A stretch of 64,000 nucleotides of DNA from Halarcobacter sp. (GCF_963675975.1 NZ_OY780939.1:2418001-2482000), one strand, 5' to 3'. Positions 54,253-63,272 are shown, counted from the first letter of the stretch. Made by a program: numbers and translations. The notes: generated by a model not told the origin, from the letters alone.

Positions 54253-54429
54253 TTATAGATTATTTGTTGAATATTGTTTAACTGGCTTTAATGCTTTAGA
54301 TAATAAAAGCTTTGTAATTTTTGGTACATTAGTATTAATTAAAGTAGCAATCTTTGTAAAATAAGAATGTATTTTTATACTAATAGTAGCTAAGAGAATA
54401 CCAAAAAATGAAAAGTAGTTTTTACTCAT
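54253..54429 (-). CDS. Unlisted 58-residue small protein gene directly upstream of btuB
   Basis: I found this frame by reading the minus strand. It has an AAAGGAGG ribosome binding site at about 54439-54446 with 9 bases of spacing, runs from ATG at 54429 to TAA at 54253, and ends 18 bases before the btuB ATG at 54234. The product begins MSKNYFSFFGILLATISI, so a single membrane helix at about 5-20 is likely, followed by a basic tail (TKLLLSKALKPVKQ). I recognise no family. It may be a small membrane partner of the uptake system or a translated leader controlling btuB. Confidence 0.6.
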   Translation of the reverse strand: MSKNYFSFFGILLATISIKIHSYFTKIATLINTNVPKITKLLLSKALKPVKQYSTNNL

Positions 54430-54502
54430 AAACCTATACCTCCTTTAAAAAATTTTTGTATTATATTAAAAAAGATATAAATTTATAGAAATAATAATAT
54501 TG

Positions 54503-55213
54503 TTAGATATGACAACTTAATATCGATTTGTTTGGATCTGTTAAATACTCATAGCCACTATGAATTATATAAATTCCAAAAAGTATAACTAATATAGATG
54601 CTATATTTATAAACAAGTTTCTAAGGGCTATTTGTTTAAATATTCCAACAAAAAATCCTAAAGAAAACATTGCAGGAAGTGTACTTAATCCAAATATTAA
54701 CATAACAAAAGCACCCCAAATAGGACTACCTGTACTAGCAGCTGTTATTGCAAAAACATAAACAAAACCACAAGGCAATAATCCATTTAACATCCCAAGA
54801 AGATAAAAACTTGTTAAAGAATCAGAGCCAACTAAAGATCTAAAAGTTTGTTGATAAAGTTTAGATTTAGAAACAGAATACTCTAAAGAGGTAAGAAATT
54901 TCAACTTTCCACTGAGAGATAAACCAACTAATATCATCAATACACCTGTTGTAACAAGTAATATTCCACTAGTAACATTATCAAAAGTAACAACACCACC
55001 TACAAATCCAAAGATAAACCCTAAGATAACATAAGTAGTGATTCTTCCAAATGAATATAAAATATGAGAGATAGATTGTCTAGTCTTAGACCAGCCATTG
55101 TCTATTTTTGTACTAGAATATGCAACAACAATCCCTCCACACATACCAATACAATGACCAAATGAACCTAAAAAGGCTATCGAAATAATTGTTAATATAC
55201 TTATACTTTCCAT
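54503..55213 (-). CDS. SafE/DsbD_2-type membrane protein, probable copper handling
   Basis: 236 residues with six to seven helices. The first helix carries GHCIGMCGG, the Cys/His motif of the sulfite-exporter TauE/SafE-like DsbD_2 group. The motifs SFGRITTYVILGF and LGMLNGLLPCGFVY, with another Cys, are also typical. Such proteins next to NosL-like or copper chaperone genes are linked to copper transfer for cytochrome oxidase or N2O reductase. It follows the NosL-like gene with no gap. Confidence 0.75.
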   Translation of the reverse strand: MESISILTIISIAFLGSFGHCIGMCGGIVVAYSSTKIDNGWSKTRQSISHILYSFGRITTYVILGFIFGFVGGVVTFDNVTSGILLVTTGVLMILVGLSLSGKLKFLTSLEYSVSKSKLYQQTFRSLVGSDSLTSFYLLGMLNGLLPCGFVYVFAITAASTGSPIWGAFVMLIFGLSTLPAMFSLGFFVGIFKQIALRNLFINIASILVILFGIYIIHSGYEYLTDPNKSILSCHI

Positions 55214-55720
55214 CTATTCTTCACTTAAAAGTTTTTTTCTTATTAGAGGGTTAGTTAAATTTTCACCTCTATACATTTTTAAAAGCATCTCATCAAAAGA
55301 TATCATGTTTTTACCTTTCTTTTCATAAGCACCAAATCCATAATCCATAGGTGTTTTATCTGTTTTAGTATACCAAGCTTCTCTTCCATCAATATATTTT
55401 TTAGAATCATTTGTATATACCCAAACGGTGGCATCATCTTGAAATTTAATATTTTTAAACCATAGTGCAAAACAGCCAACATCATCAAAAAACCAAGTCT
55501 TTCCATCAGGAGATACAGCTTGAACCGAATGTTCTAAAGTTTCTATTGTCATTCCACATTGGGTATCTTGAAAATGGTGTAAACCAATATCTAAAGGTTT
55601 ATGCTCATGATTTCCTTCTTGAATTGTAACCATTTTTTTCTGATTTGACATTGATAAAAAAGTTAATACAATGATAAATATTATAGCTATTATGGTGATT
55701 ATAGGTAAAAATTTTTTCAT
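55214..55720 (-). CDS. NosL-family copper-binding protein
   Basis: 168 residues, anchored by one N-terminal helix (about 5-25). The core CGMTIETLEHSVQAVSPDG and FFDDVGC is the NosL pattern, where the Cys and Met residues bind Cu(I). A His-rich stretch (NHEHKPLDIGLHH) precedes it. NosL delivers copper to N2O reductase; no nosZ is in the window, so the client may be another copper enzyme. AGGAAT upstream of the ATG. Coupled to the SafE-like gene. Confidence 0.75.
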   Translation of the reverse strand: MKKFLPIITIIAIIFIIVLTFLSMSNQKKMVTIQEGNHEHKPLDIGLHHFQDTQCGMTIETLEHSVQAVSPDGKTWFFDDVGCFALWFKNIKFQDDATVWVYTNDSKKYIDGREAWYTKTDKTPMDYGFGAYEKKGKNMISFDEMLLKMYRGENLTNPLIRKKLLSEE

Positions 55721-55783
55721 AAATAGTTATTCCTAAAAAAAATACAATAATAATATATAAACTATCTTGATATATTAATAAAA

Positions 55784-55808
55784 AAGCTCCACTTAAACAG
55801 TGAAGCTT
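55784..55808 (-). terminator. Intrinsic terminator on the minus strand with no obvious gene above it
   Basis: Read on the minus strand: AAGCTTCACT, loop GTTTA, AGTGGAGCTT then a TTTTTT run, with one U-G wobble in the stem. The 196 bases upstream on this strand (to 56004) hold no coding frame. It may end a small RNA, or a long 3' extension of the dGTPase transcript running antisense to the HAD gene. Confidence 0.6.
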
Positions 55809-56004
55809 CATAAAAAATATATAATTATTTGAAAATTAAAAGTATAAGTAGTAGGAGAAATTTAATTTTCTTTCTGTTGTAGTTTACAATTCAAGTGTTA
55901 ATTATTTGTTAATTACTGATTTTAGCAGTTTATATACAATGTTTAATACAATATTTTCCAGTAAAAATATATAATAAATTTTTATTTACAAAAGAAGGAT
56001 TTTT

Positions 56005-56628
56005 ATGCGTTTAATTATGTTTGATATGGATGGAACTTTAATTGATAGTGGAACATCTATAACAAATACTATAAATCATGTTAGAGAGAATTTAGGTTTT
56101 GAAAAGATGGAAAAAACTTTTGTTTTAGAGAAACTAAATGACCCAAATATAAATGCGGCAAAATTCTTTTATGGAACTGATGACTTTACAGAACAACAAA
56201 AAGTACTTTTTGAAGATTATTACCATAAAAACTGTTTAAAAGATTTAGAGATTTATGAGGGTATGGAAAAACTAATTGATGATTTAAATGGAGAATTTAC
56301 CCTTGCAGTTGCTACAAATGCAAGTTCAGTATTTGCAAGAAAGATGCTAGGACACTTAGGTATTGAGAAATATTTTAAATCAATATTAGGTTATGATAGT
56401 GTAAAAATGCCAAAGCCACACCCAGAAATGGTTTATAAAATCTTAGATAACCACAATATCCAAAAACAAAATGCCCAAATGATTGGTGACTCACACAAAG
56501 ATATTATGGCTGCTACAAATGCAGGTATAGATTCTGTTTTAGTAAACTGGGGATTTTCAAATCATGACAAAGATGCCATTGAAAGTATAGAAGAGCTTGA
56601 AAAAAGAATCTATGAAAAGTTTAAATAG
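56005..56628 (+). CDS. HAD-family phosphatase (phosphoglycolate-phosphatase-like)
   Basis: 207 residues. The nucleophile motif FDMDGTLIDSG, the second motif AVATNASS, the Lys in KMPKPHP and the Asp pair in MIGDSHKDI give a complete haloacid-dehalogenase site with a helical cap. Similar to Gph-type phosphatases; the substrate is unproven. AAGAAGGA upstream. Convergent with dGTPase. Confidence 0.85.
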   Translation: MRLIMFDMDGTLIDSGTSITNTINHVRENLGFEKMEKTFVLEKLNDPNINAAKFFYGTDDFTEQQKVLFEDYYHKNCLKDLEIYEGMEKLIDDLNGEFTLAVATNASSVFARKMLGHLGIEKYFKSILGYDSVKMPKPHPEMVYKILDNHNIQKQNAQMIGDSHKDIMAATNAGIDSVLVNWGFSNHDKDAIESIEELEKRIYEKFK

Positions 56629-56631
56629 ATT

Positions 56632-58071
56632 CTAAATCAAAGCTTCTAAAGTTTTATACTCATTTAAAGCAAAATCATCTGTCATACCAGAGATATAATC
56701 AATCAATAATCTAGCTCTATAATACCATTCTTGTATCTCATATTTTTCACTCTCTTCTTTATTTAACTTAGCAACTGCATCTTTATATGCAACAATATGT
56801 TTAGAAGAAAGTCTTCTAATAAGTCTTTGAGATAAGAAACAAGAGATTCTTTCACCTTTTACCAACTCTTCAAAATCTTCACTTGAAAGCTCTAAAAGTG
56901 GAGTATAATTTTCAAAAAGTGAAGATAAAATTTTCTGCCCTTTTAATTCTAATGTTTGGATATCTTTGTAGTTGTAAATATACTTAACAGAGATATTTTG
57001 AAGAACTTCAACTGCTTTTGTGTATTTTGATTCTGTATCATATTCTAAAAGTGCAGAATTAAAAGTTCCATTGAAAACTGCTTCATGGTTTTCTAAATAG
57101 ATATTTGAAACATGTTCAACTAAAGCATGGGTTAATTTTGCTCTTGTAAGTGTTAAAAATAGATTGAATTGGTAAGGTTCCTCTTCGTTTTGCTTAGCTT
57201 TATTATAAAACTTCTCAACCAATTCAAGAAGATAAGTCTCTTGCATCTTCTCGCACTCTTCTTTTATAAGTCTATAAATATCTTCAAATTTTAAGATACC
57301 TTTATCTACAGCATCTTCCATATCTGCATTTAGATAACTTATATCATCTGCTGCTTCCATAATATATGTAATTGGAAATCTACATCCATCTTTTAAATCT
57401 AAACTTGTCTTTATCTTATCAACAATCTCTTTTTCAGAATAATAAAACCCTGGTTTCTTTTTTAAATATGAAAATGGCTCTGATTTTAAAGGTTTACTTT
57501 CATAAGCTCCTCTAGTATATTTTATAACTGAAGCAATTTGAGGAAAAGATAAATTTAGTCTTTGAAGTTTTGTTACAACTCTTATAGCCTGTGCATTTCC
57601 ATCAAAACTGCATAAGTCTTTTAAAAGCATATCTTTAAACTCTTTATTTTCTACACTAACATTCACTACGTTTTCAAAAATCTTAACACCTCTTTTACTC
57701 ATCCAATTATTTATTGCAACCTCGGCAAAGTGCCCAAAAGGTGGATTTCCTATATCATGAAGCAAACTTGTCATTTCAGCAAGAGAAACAAAAGCATCAT
57801 CAAAATTTTCTAAACCAAATTTTCCTTCACTTTTTTTTAAAATAGTTTTTGCAATAAATCTTGCTGTTTGAGAAACCTCTAAAGAATGTGTTAATCTACT
57901 TCTAACAGCAGCATTTAATTCTAAAGGGAAAACTTGTGTTTTCTTTTGAAGTCTTCTTAAAGCAGGAGCAGAGAGAATTCTTCCTCTGTCACTTTCAATT
58001 GAGATATTAATATCATCTATAGCATAAAATTCTCTGTCTTTTGTTATCTTTTTAGTGTAGTCAATCATCAT
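56632..58071 (-). CDS. dgt: Deoxyguanosinetriphosphate triphosphohydrolase
   Basis: 479 residues. HD-domain residues are in RLTHSLEVSQTAR, LLHDIGNPPFGHFAE and MEAADDISYLNADMEDA. It splits dNTPs to nucleosides and triphosphate, limiting dNTP pools. The length matches Dgt proteins. Starts at the first of two ATGs or the second at 58068. Confidence 0.9.
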   Translation of the reverse strand: MMIDYTKKITKDREFYAIDDINISIESDRGRILSAPALRRLQKKTQVFPLELNAAVRSRLTHSLEVSQTARFIAKTILKKSEGKFGLENFDDAFVSLAEMTSLLHDIGNPPFGHFAEVAINNWMSKRGVKIFENVVNVSVENKEFKDMLLKDLCSFDGNAQAIRVVTKLQRLNLSFPQIASVIKYTRGAYESKPLKSEPFSYLKKKPGFYYSEKEIVDKIKTSLDLKDGCRFPITYIMEAADDISYLNADMEDAVDKGILKFEDIYRLIKEECEKMQETYLLELVEKFYNKAKQNEEEPYQFNLFLTLTRAKLTHALVEHVSNIYLENHEAVFNGTFNSALLEYDTESKYTKAVEVLQNISVKYIYNYKDIQTLELKGQKILSSLFENYTPLLELSSEDFEELVKGERISCFLSQRLIRRLSSKHIVAYKDAVAKLNKEESEKYEIQEWYYRARLLIDYISGMTDDFALNEYKTLEALI

Positions 58072-58125
58072 CTATCTTTAATTTTTTTGATATTATAATA
58101 TTTGCTAACCAATGAAAGGATAAAA

Positions 58126-58293
58126 ATGCTTGATAAAATCAAAGCTATTTTCAAAAATGAGAAAACTTTTCCTTGTATAGTTTTTGATGGTAAAAAAATG
58201 AGTTATCCCCATCTAAGCCAAAAACAAATAGATGAGATAAATAATGACCCAAAATACAAAGAGTGGAAAGTGATATTAAAAAAAGAAGAGTAG
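58126..58293 (+). CDS. Small hypothetical protein (55 aa)
   Basis: About 55 residues, soluble and charged, beginning MLDKIKAIFKNEKTFPCIVFDGKKM; no family recognised. The frame opens at 58102, but AAAGGAT with 5-base spacing supports the ATG at 58126. It ends in an intrinsic terminator, so it is a plausible monocistronic gene. Confidence 0.6.
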   Translation: MLDKIKAIFKNEKTFPCIVFDGKKMSYPHLSQKQIDEINNDPKYKEWKVILKKEE

Positions 58294-58304
58294 GAACTAC
58301 TCTT
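58286..58304. terminator. Bidirectional terminator
   Basis: Perfect 8-base stem AAGAGTAG / CTACTCTT with loop GAA, followed by TTATT on the plus strand; it overlaps the stop codons of the small gene and the convergent histidine kinase. Confidence 0.65.
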
Positions 58305-59154
58305 TTATTATATTTTTAAGACTCAAAATAAAAGAATTACCCTCTTTTGTAGGTTCTATTTTTATAGCAATTTTATTTTTATCACAAAACTCTTTTACCA
58401 TAAAAAGCCCCAGACCAAAGCCTGTTTTAGTCTTATCTTCTTGAAAAAACTTATCAAAAATAACAAACAGATTTTTAGTATCTATCTCTTTACCTGTATT
58501 AAAAATAGTAAGGTTTTTATTTTCATATGTAATTTTTATAAGCCCCTTAGTTTCTAAGTTATACTTCAAAGCATTTGATATTAGATTATCAATCATCTTT
58601 TGAAAACCATTTTGATCACTTTGTAGTGTTATATTCTCAATATCAACTTCAATCTTTATATCTTTTTTCAAATCATCAAACTTTTCTAAACTATGATTGA
58701 TAATATCATTTAATGAAAAATCTGAAAGATCAACTCTATCAATCTCTTTTTTAATATGGTATTCCATATCTTCATAAAGCTTTAAAAGTTCATTTGAAGC
58801 TAGTTTTATACGGTTTAATCTTTTTATAGCTTTTTCATCAGTTATTTTTTTCTCTAGCATTTGTGTATTTAATTTAATTGTAGAGATTGGAATATTTAAC
58901 TCATGCAAGGTTTCTTTTACTGTTTTTTGAAGGTTTTCATCACTTTTAAACAATGGATCAAATATAGTTTTACTCAATAAAAGATATAAAACAAGTCCAA
59001 AAATCAATACAGTTAATGTAACTACAAAAAAAGTATCTTGGGTAAACCCAACAAGTGTAGTAAGATAGAAATTTATAAATAAAGACAGTAATAAAACAAA
59101 AACAACAATAATTGAGTTTGTAATTATAAAGTTTTTTCTTTTGTTATAACTCAA
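58297..59154 (-). CDS. Two-component sensor histidine kinase
   Basis: 285 residues. Two helices at about 10-30 and 38-60 with almost no periplasmic loop, so it may sense in the membrane. The phosphoacceptor His is in LHELNIPIST; the ATPase has NLISNALKYN, IFNTGK in place of DxGxG, and GFGLGLFMV. TTG start. It overlaps its regulator gene by 11 bases, so they form one pair. Confidence 0.88.
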   Translation of the reverse strand: MSYNKRKNFIITNSIIVVFVLLLSLFINFYLTTLVGFTQDTFFVVTLTVLIFGLVLYLLLSKTIFDPLFKSDENLQKTVKETLHELNIPISTIKLNTQMLEKKITDEKAIKRLNRIKLASNELLKLYEDMEYHIKKEIDRVDLSDFSLNDIINHSLEKFDDLKKDIKIEVDIENITLQSDQNGFQKMIDNLISNALKYNLETKGLIKITYENKNLTIFNTGKEIDTKNLFVIFDKFFQEDKTKTGFGLGLFMVKEFCDKNKIAIKIEPTKEGNSFILSLKNIIKE

Positions 59155-59803
59155 TTTTGTATCCTATACCTTTTATATTTTTTATTGTATCTTTTCCTAG
59201 AAGTTTTTTTAAGTTGTTAATATATACTCTAATTGAGCCTTCACTATAATCTTCGTTGAACTCCCAAAGCTTTTCAATAATCATCTCTTTTGTAATAATT
59301 GCATCTTTTTTTTCTAAAAAAAGCTCTAACAAATCTATAACTTTTCCAGCAGTATAAATATCTTCACCATCTTTTAAGACTCTTCTATTTTTTGGATCAA
59401 AGCTAATTTCATCATTAAGTTGGATATTTTCCATAACTTTTCCACTTCTTTTTAGAAGTGACATTATTCTTAGAAGTAATTCATCCAAATCTATGGGTTT
59501 TTTAAGGTAATCATCGCAACCACATAAAAAACCTTCTGTTAGCTTTTCTTTATCTTTATATGAGGTTAAATATATAGTTGGAGTATCATCAAGTTTACCT
59601 CTTAACTCTTTTAGAGTCTCTATTCCATCAATTTTAGGTACATTTATATCAAAAAGATATAAATCAAATCTTTTTTCATAACATATTTCTAATACTTGTT
59701 CTCCATCTGTAGCAGTAACTACTTCAAAGCCTTCATCTTCTAAAAAATCTTCTAAACTCTCTTTAAATAGTTCATCATCTTCTAAAATCAATATTTTATA
59801 CAA
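59144..59803 (-). CDS. OmpR-family response regulator
   Basis: 219 residues. Receiver domain with the acidic pair EDDE, phosphoacceptor Asp in LYLFDINVPKIDG, Lys in DYLKKPID; then a winged-helix DNA-binding domain ending VYINNLKKLLGKDTIKNIKGIGYKI. TTG start with GGAG upstream. It is divergent from the Na/Pi cotransporter gene, a possible target. Confidence 0.9.
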   Translation of the reverse strand: MYKILILEDDELFKESLEDFLEDEGFEVVTATDGEQVLEICYEKRFDLYLFDINVPKIDGIETLKELRGKLDDTPTIYLTSYKDKEKLTEGFLCGCDDYLKKPIDLDELLLRIMSLLKRSGKVMENIQLNDEISFDPKNRRVLKDGEDIYTAGKVIDLLELFLEKKDAIITKEMIIEKLWEFNEDYSEGSIRVYINNLKKLLGKDTIKNIKGIGYKIEL

Positions 59804-59927
59804 CTGTACTCCAATACATTATGATATAGGCATATTATAGAATATTTGAGTTAATTTAGAGTTAAATTTAACTTTTTTAAAAAGATATGATAATATATTA
59901 TTATAACTTTAATATTTAGGTTTTTAT

Positions 59928-61694
59928 ATGATAAAAAAACTATTAATCATTTTTCTACTTTTAGTTACTGCTTTTTATGTAATTTCCCAAGAAAATGTAA
60001 AAATTATTTTGGCTGGTATTGCTATTTTCCTTATTGGTATGCATTTTATGGAAGATGGATTTAAACTTTTTTCTGGTGGAACATTGGAAAAAATTTTAGA
60101 AAAATTTACCCAAAACAAATATAAGTCTTTGTTAACAGGTTTTTTAACCACTTCAATTATTCAAAGTTCTTCTTTAATATCTGTTATCGTAATCTCTTTT
60201 TTATCTGTTGAAATCATATCACTTACACAAGGTATGGCAATAGTATTTGGAGCAAACTTAGGTAGTACTACAACAGCGTGGATAGTTTCTGCTTTAGGAC
60301 TTAAAATAAAAATCTCATTATATGCTATGCCTATGATTATATTTGGTGTGATTTTTAGATTCTCAAAAAAAAGCAACTATATTGGTTTGGGAAATGTTCT
60401 TTTAGGTTTAGGTTTTATATTTTTAGGAATCTCTTATATGAAAGAGGGATTTGATACATTAAAAGATGCTATAGATTTAGCTAAGTATTCAGTTCCTGGA
60501 ATAACAGGTATTTTAATCTATGTTGTAATAGGTATAATTGCTACAGTAGTTATTCAATCAAGTAGTGCCACAATGGCTATTATTATTACAGCTTTAGCAG
60601 GAGCTAATATCTTATATATAGATGCTTTAGCCTTAGCAATTGGGGCTAATGTTGGTACAACTGTTACAGCAATATTGGGTTCACTAACTTCAAATCAAAA
60701 TGGAAAAAGATTAGCTTTTGGTCATTTTGTTTTTAATATTACAACGGGATTGATTGCCCTATTTTTAATATATACTTTAAGAGACATTGTTGATTTTATG
60801 GCACCATTATTTGGAATTGCTGAAGATAACTATTCTATGAAACTTGCACTTTTTCATACTATTTTTAATCTTTTAGGGATAATTGTATTATTACCATTTA
60901 TTACATATATTGTGAAGATGTCAAAAAGATTTATAAATGATGATAAGTATAAAAAAGCATCAAAACCAAAATATTTATCAAAAGAGAATATTAAAATACC
61001 ATACAATGCTATGGTTTCAATACAAAAAGAGGTTATAAATCTATATGAAAATGCCCAAAAAGCTATATTACATGCAATTTCAATCCATACAAGTGAACTT
61101 AAAACAAGAGAAGACTTAGAAAAGCTTACATCACAACCAACAACTAAAATAGATACAAATCTAGATGATATTTATCAAAATAATTTAAAACTTCTTTATA
61201 GTGAGATTATAGAGTTTGCACTTATATCTCAGCAACATATGAATAAAGAACAAAATGAATATGTAGCACAACTAAAAATAGCCTCAAGTATTATTGTAAA
61301 AGTGTTAAAAGATACTAGAGATATTCAAAAAAATCTAAATTTTTATCTAAACAGTAAAAATGAAGTTATAAAACAAGAGTATTTAAATATAAAACAAGAA
61401 TTAGCAACATTTATTTTTGAAGTAAATCAGCTAAAAGATAATGACTTAGATGAAGTGGAAACTTCTACTATTATCCAAGTAAATAAAGATAAACTATCTA
61501 ATTTAGATATTGAAAACAACCAAAGAATTGATGAATTAATTAGAAGTGAACAAATAACTTCTAAAATGGCTACATCCTTAATAAATGACACAACTACAAC
61601 TTTTAATATTTGTAAAAATCTACTTAGAATTGCAAATATACTATTAGTAAAAGATGAGAAACTAAGAAAATTAGGAGAACATGATGAAGTTTAA
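59928..61694 (+). CDS. Na/Pi cotransporter family protein with PhoU-like C-terminal domain
   Basis: 588 residues: about eight to nine helices in two repeats containing the paired QSSS motifs (TSIIQSSSLIS and VVIQSSSATMA) and GANLGSTTT / GANVGTTVT, as in NptA/YjbB phosphate transporters, then a helical PhoU-like tail (about 360-588). It takes up or exports phosphate with sodium. Divergent from the two-component system; overlaps the next small gene. Confidence 0.87.
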   Translation: MIKKLLIIFLLLVTAFYVISQENVKIILAGIAIFLIGMHFMEDGFKLFSGGTLEKILEKFTQNKYKSLLTGFLTTSIIQSSSLISVIVISFLSVEIISLTQGMAIVFGANLGSTTTAWIVSALGLKIKISLYAMPMIIFGVIFRFSKKSNYIGLGNVLLGLGFIFLGISYMKEGFDTLKDAIDLAKYSVPGITGILIYVVIGIIATVVIQSSSATMAIIITALAGANILYIDALALAIGANVGTTVTAILGSLTSNQNGKRLAFGHFVFNITTGLIALFLIYTLRDIVDFMAPLFGIAEDNYSMKLALFHTIFNLLGIIVLLPFITYIVKMSKRFINDDKYKKASKPKYLSKENIKIPYNAMVSIQKEVINLYENAQKAILHAISIHTSELKTREDLEKLTSQPTTKIDTNLDDIYQNNLKLLYSEIIEFALISQQHMNKEQNEYVAQLKIASSIIVKVLKDTRDIQKNLNFYLNSKNEVIKQEYLNIKQELATFIFEVNQLKDNDLDEVETSTIIQVNKDKLSNLDIENNQRIDELIRSEQITSKMATSLINDTTTTFNICKNLLRIANILLVKDEKLRKLGEHDEV

Positions 61695-61920
61695 AAAATT
61701 GATAGAAAACTTTGAAGATATATTCTCATGGGATAAAAAAGAGATTGAAAATAATAGCGATGAGATTGAAGAGCTTATGGACAAACTTTTTGATAAAAGA
61801 AACTCTTTAGAAAAAAAGCTTAGAAAAGAAAAAGACAAAGATGAAAAACACGATTTAGAAAAAAAACTAAAAGCTGTAAAACATCTAATAAAAAAAGCTA
61901 AAAAGAGTTTAGTTATTTAA
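61684..61920 (+). CDS. Small charged coiled-coil protein downstream of the Na/Pi transporter
   Basis: 78 residues, about half charged (Glu, Lys, Asp), predicted to be one long coiled coil. AGGAG lies 6 bases before the ATG at 61684 (an ATG at 61681 is also possible), overlapping the transporter gene by 11 bases, so the two are coupled. No family recognised; a partner of the PhoU-like tail is a guess. Confidence 0.65.
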   Translation: MKFKKLIENFEDIFSWDKKEIENNSDEIEELMDKLFDKRNSLEKKLRKEKDKDEKHDLEKKLKAVKHLIKKAKKSLVI

Positions 61921-61927
61921 ACTCTTT
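61902..61927. terminator. Bidirectional terminator
   Basis: Perfect 10-base stem AAAGAGTTTA / TAAACTCTTT with loop GTTATT, covering the overlapping ends of the coiled-coil gene and the convergent trmL gene. Confidence 0.65.
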
Positions 61928-62377
61928 AAAATTTTGTCTTAAAGCTTCATAAGCAACAATAGAAACTGAGTTTGCAATATTTAAACTTCTAGCTTCATTT
62001 GTCATAGGAATTGTTACACAATTTTCTTTATTCATATCTAGTAAAGATTCAGGTAAACCAGCATCTTCTCTACCAAAATAAATAAAATCCCCTACTTTAT
62101 ATTTGGCATCAAAATAAACTTTGTCTGTTTTTGTTGTAGCAAAAAAATGTCTATCATTTAAAGGATTTTTTGACCAAAAATCTTCAATGTTTTCATACTC
62201 TCTAACATCTAAATCATACCAATAATCAAGTCCAGCCCGTCTTACTTCTTTTTCTGTAATTTCACCAAAACCATAAGGTTTGATTAGGTGAAGTGTACAG
62301 TTCATAGCAAAAGCTAAACGCCCTATTGTTCCAACATTTCCTGGAATTCTTGGTTCTAATAATACTATATTAAACAT
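61913..62377 (-). CDS. trmL: tRNA (cytidine(34)-2'-O)-methyltransferase TrmL
   Basis: 154 residues of the SPOUT fold: MFNIVLLEPRIPGNVGTIGRLA, FGREDAGLPESLL and the knotted C-terminal segment VTIPMTNEARSLNIANSVSIVAYE. It methylates the wobble base of leucine tRNAs. The short single-domain form is typical. It follows purU after two bases. Confidence 0.92.
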   Translation of the reverse strand: MFNIVLLEPRIPGNVGTIGRLAFAMNCTLHLIKPYGFGEITEKEVRRAGLDYWYDLDVREYENIEDFWSKNPLNDRHFFATTKTDKVYFDAKYKVGDFIYFGREDAGLPESLLDMNKENCVTIPMTNEARSLNIANSVSIVAYEALRQNFKEFK

Positions 62378-62378
62378 A

Positions 62379-63212
62379 TTATAAAATTACTGTTTTATTT
62401 CCGAAAACAAAAACTTTGTCTTCTAAAAGGTGTTGAAGTGCAGTAGATAATACTACTTTTTCTACATTTCGCCCTGCTCTTCTCATATCTTGCCAAGAGT
62501 AAGTATGGTCAACTCTAACAACATCTTGAGCAATGATTGGACCTTCATCTAAGTCATCAGTTACATAGTGAGCTGTTGCACCAATAATCTTAACACCTCT
62601 ATGGTGTGCTTGTTTATATGGATTTGCTCCTATAAATGCTGGTAAAAACGAGTGGTGGATATTAAGCACTTGTTGAGGGAAAGCATTTACAAATTTTGGA
62701 GTTAGTATTCTCATATATTTTGCTAAAACAATTAGTTCTGGCTCATACTCTTTGATTTGTTCAATAACTAAATCTTCATGAGCTTCTCTATCCATATCTT
62801 CTGCACTTATGCAGTGAAAAGGGATATTAAATTTTTCAACTAAATCTTGAAGATAATCATGGTTTGCAATTACTGCTTTAATATTTGCATCAAGCTCACC
62901 ATCTATATATCTAATAAGTAAATCACCTAAAACATGTGATTCTTTTGTAGCTAAAATAACAATATCTTTTTTAGATTTTACATTTAGTTTTATTGTTGAT
63001 TCTTTTGGAAGAACTTCAATCAATTCTTTATATAAAATATCTCTATTTACATCTCCAGAGATTACAGTTCTCATAAAAAACTTTTTTGTGTCAGGATCAA
63101 CAAACTCAGCATTTTGTTCAATATTTAAGTGGTTTGCATAAAGAACTTTTGAGACATTGTAAACAAGTCCTTTTGCATCGATAGTGTCAATAAGAAGTAT
63201 ATATTCTTTCAT
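62379..63212 (-). CDS. purU: Formyltetrahydrofolate deformylase PurU
   Basis: 277 residues: N-terminal ACT domain (about 1-80), then a formyltransferase-like hydrolase domain with IANHDYLQDLVEKFNIPFHCI, VLAKYMRILTP, the active-site block NIHHSFLPAFIGANPY and the Asp in DDLDEGPII. It releases formate from 10-formyl-THF, balancing one-carbon pools. AGGAAAG site upstream. Confidence 0.92.
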   Translation of the reverse strand: MKEYILLIDTIDAKGLVYNVSKVLYANHLNIEQNAEFVDPDTKKFFMRTVISGDVNRDILYKELIEVLPKESTIKLNVKSKKDIVILATKESHVLGDLLIRYIDGELDANIKAVIANHDYLQDLVEKFNIPFHCISAEDMDREAHEDLVIEQIKEYEPELIVLAKYMRILTPKFVNAFPQQVLNIHHSFLPAFIGANPYKQAHHRGVKIIGATAHYVTDDLDEGPIIAQDVVRVDHTYSWQDMRRAGRNVEKVVLSTALQHLLEDKVFVFGNKTVIL

Positions 63213-63229
63213 TTCTTTCCTAAATAAAC

Positions 63230-63261
63230 GGTATTATTTCAATTAAAGTCGAAATAATACC
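63230..63261. terminator. Terminator downstream of the malic enzyme gene
   Basis: Perfect 11-base stem GGTATTATTTC / GAAATAATACC with a 10-base loop, between the malic enzyme stop and the purU start on the minus strand. Confidence 0.6.
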
Positions 63262-63272
63262 ATTAAATAGAT

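Noticed and set aside
54235-54502. Cobalamin riboswitch upstream of btuB
   Set aside because: No B12-box or other landmark seen; the region is largely occupied by the small ORF. A covariance search could still overturn this.
55605-55811. Alternative frame extending upstream of and across the NosL-like gene start
   Set aside because: It overlaps the NosL coding sequence and the minus-strand terminator and has no ribosome binding site.
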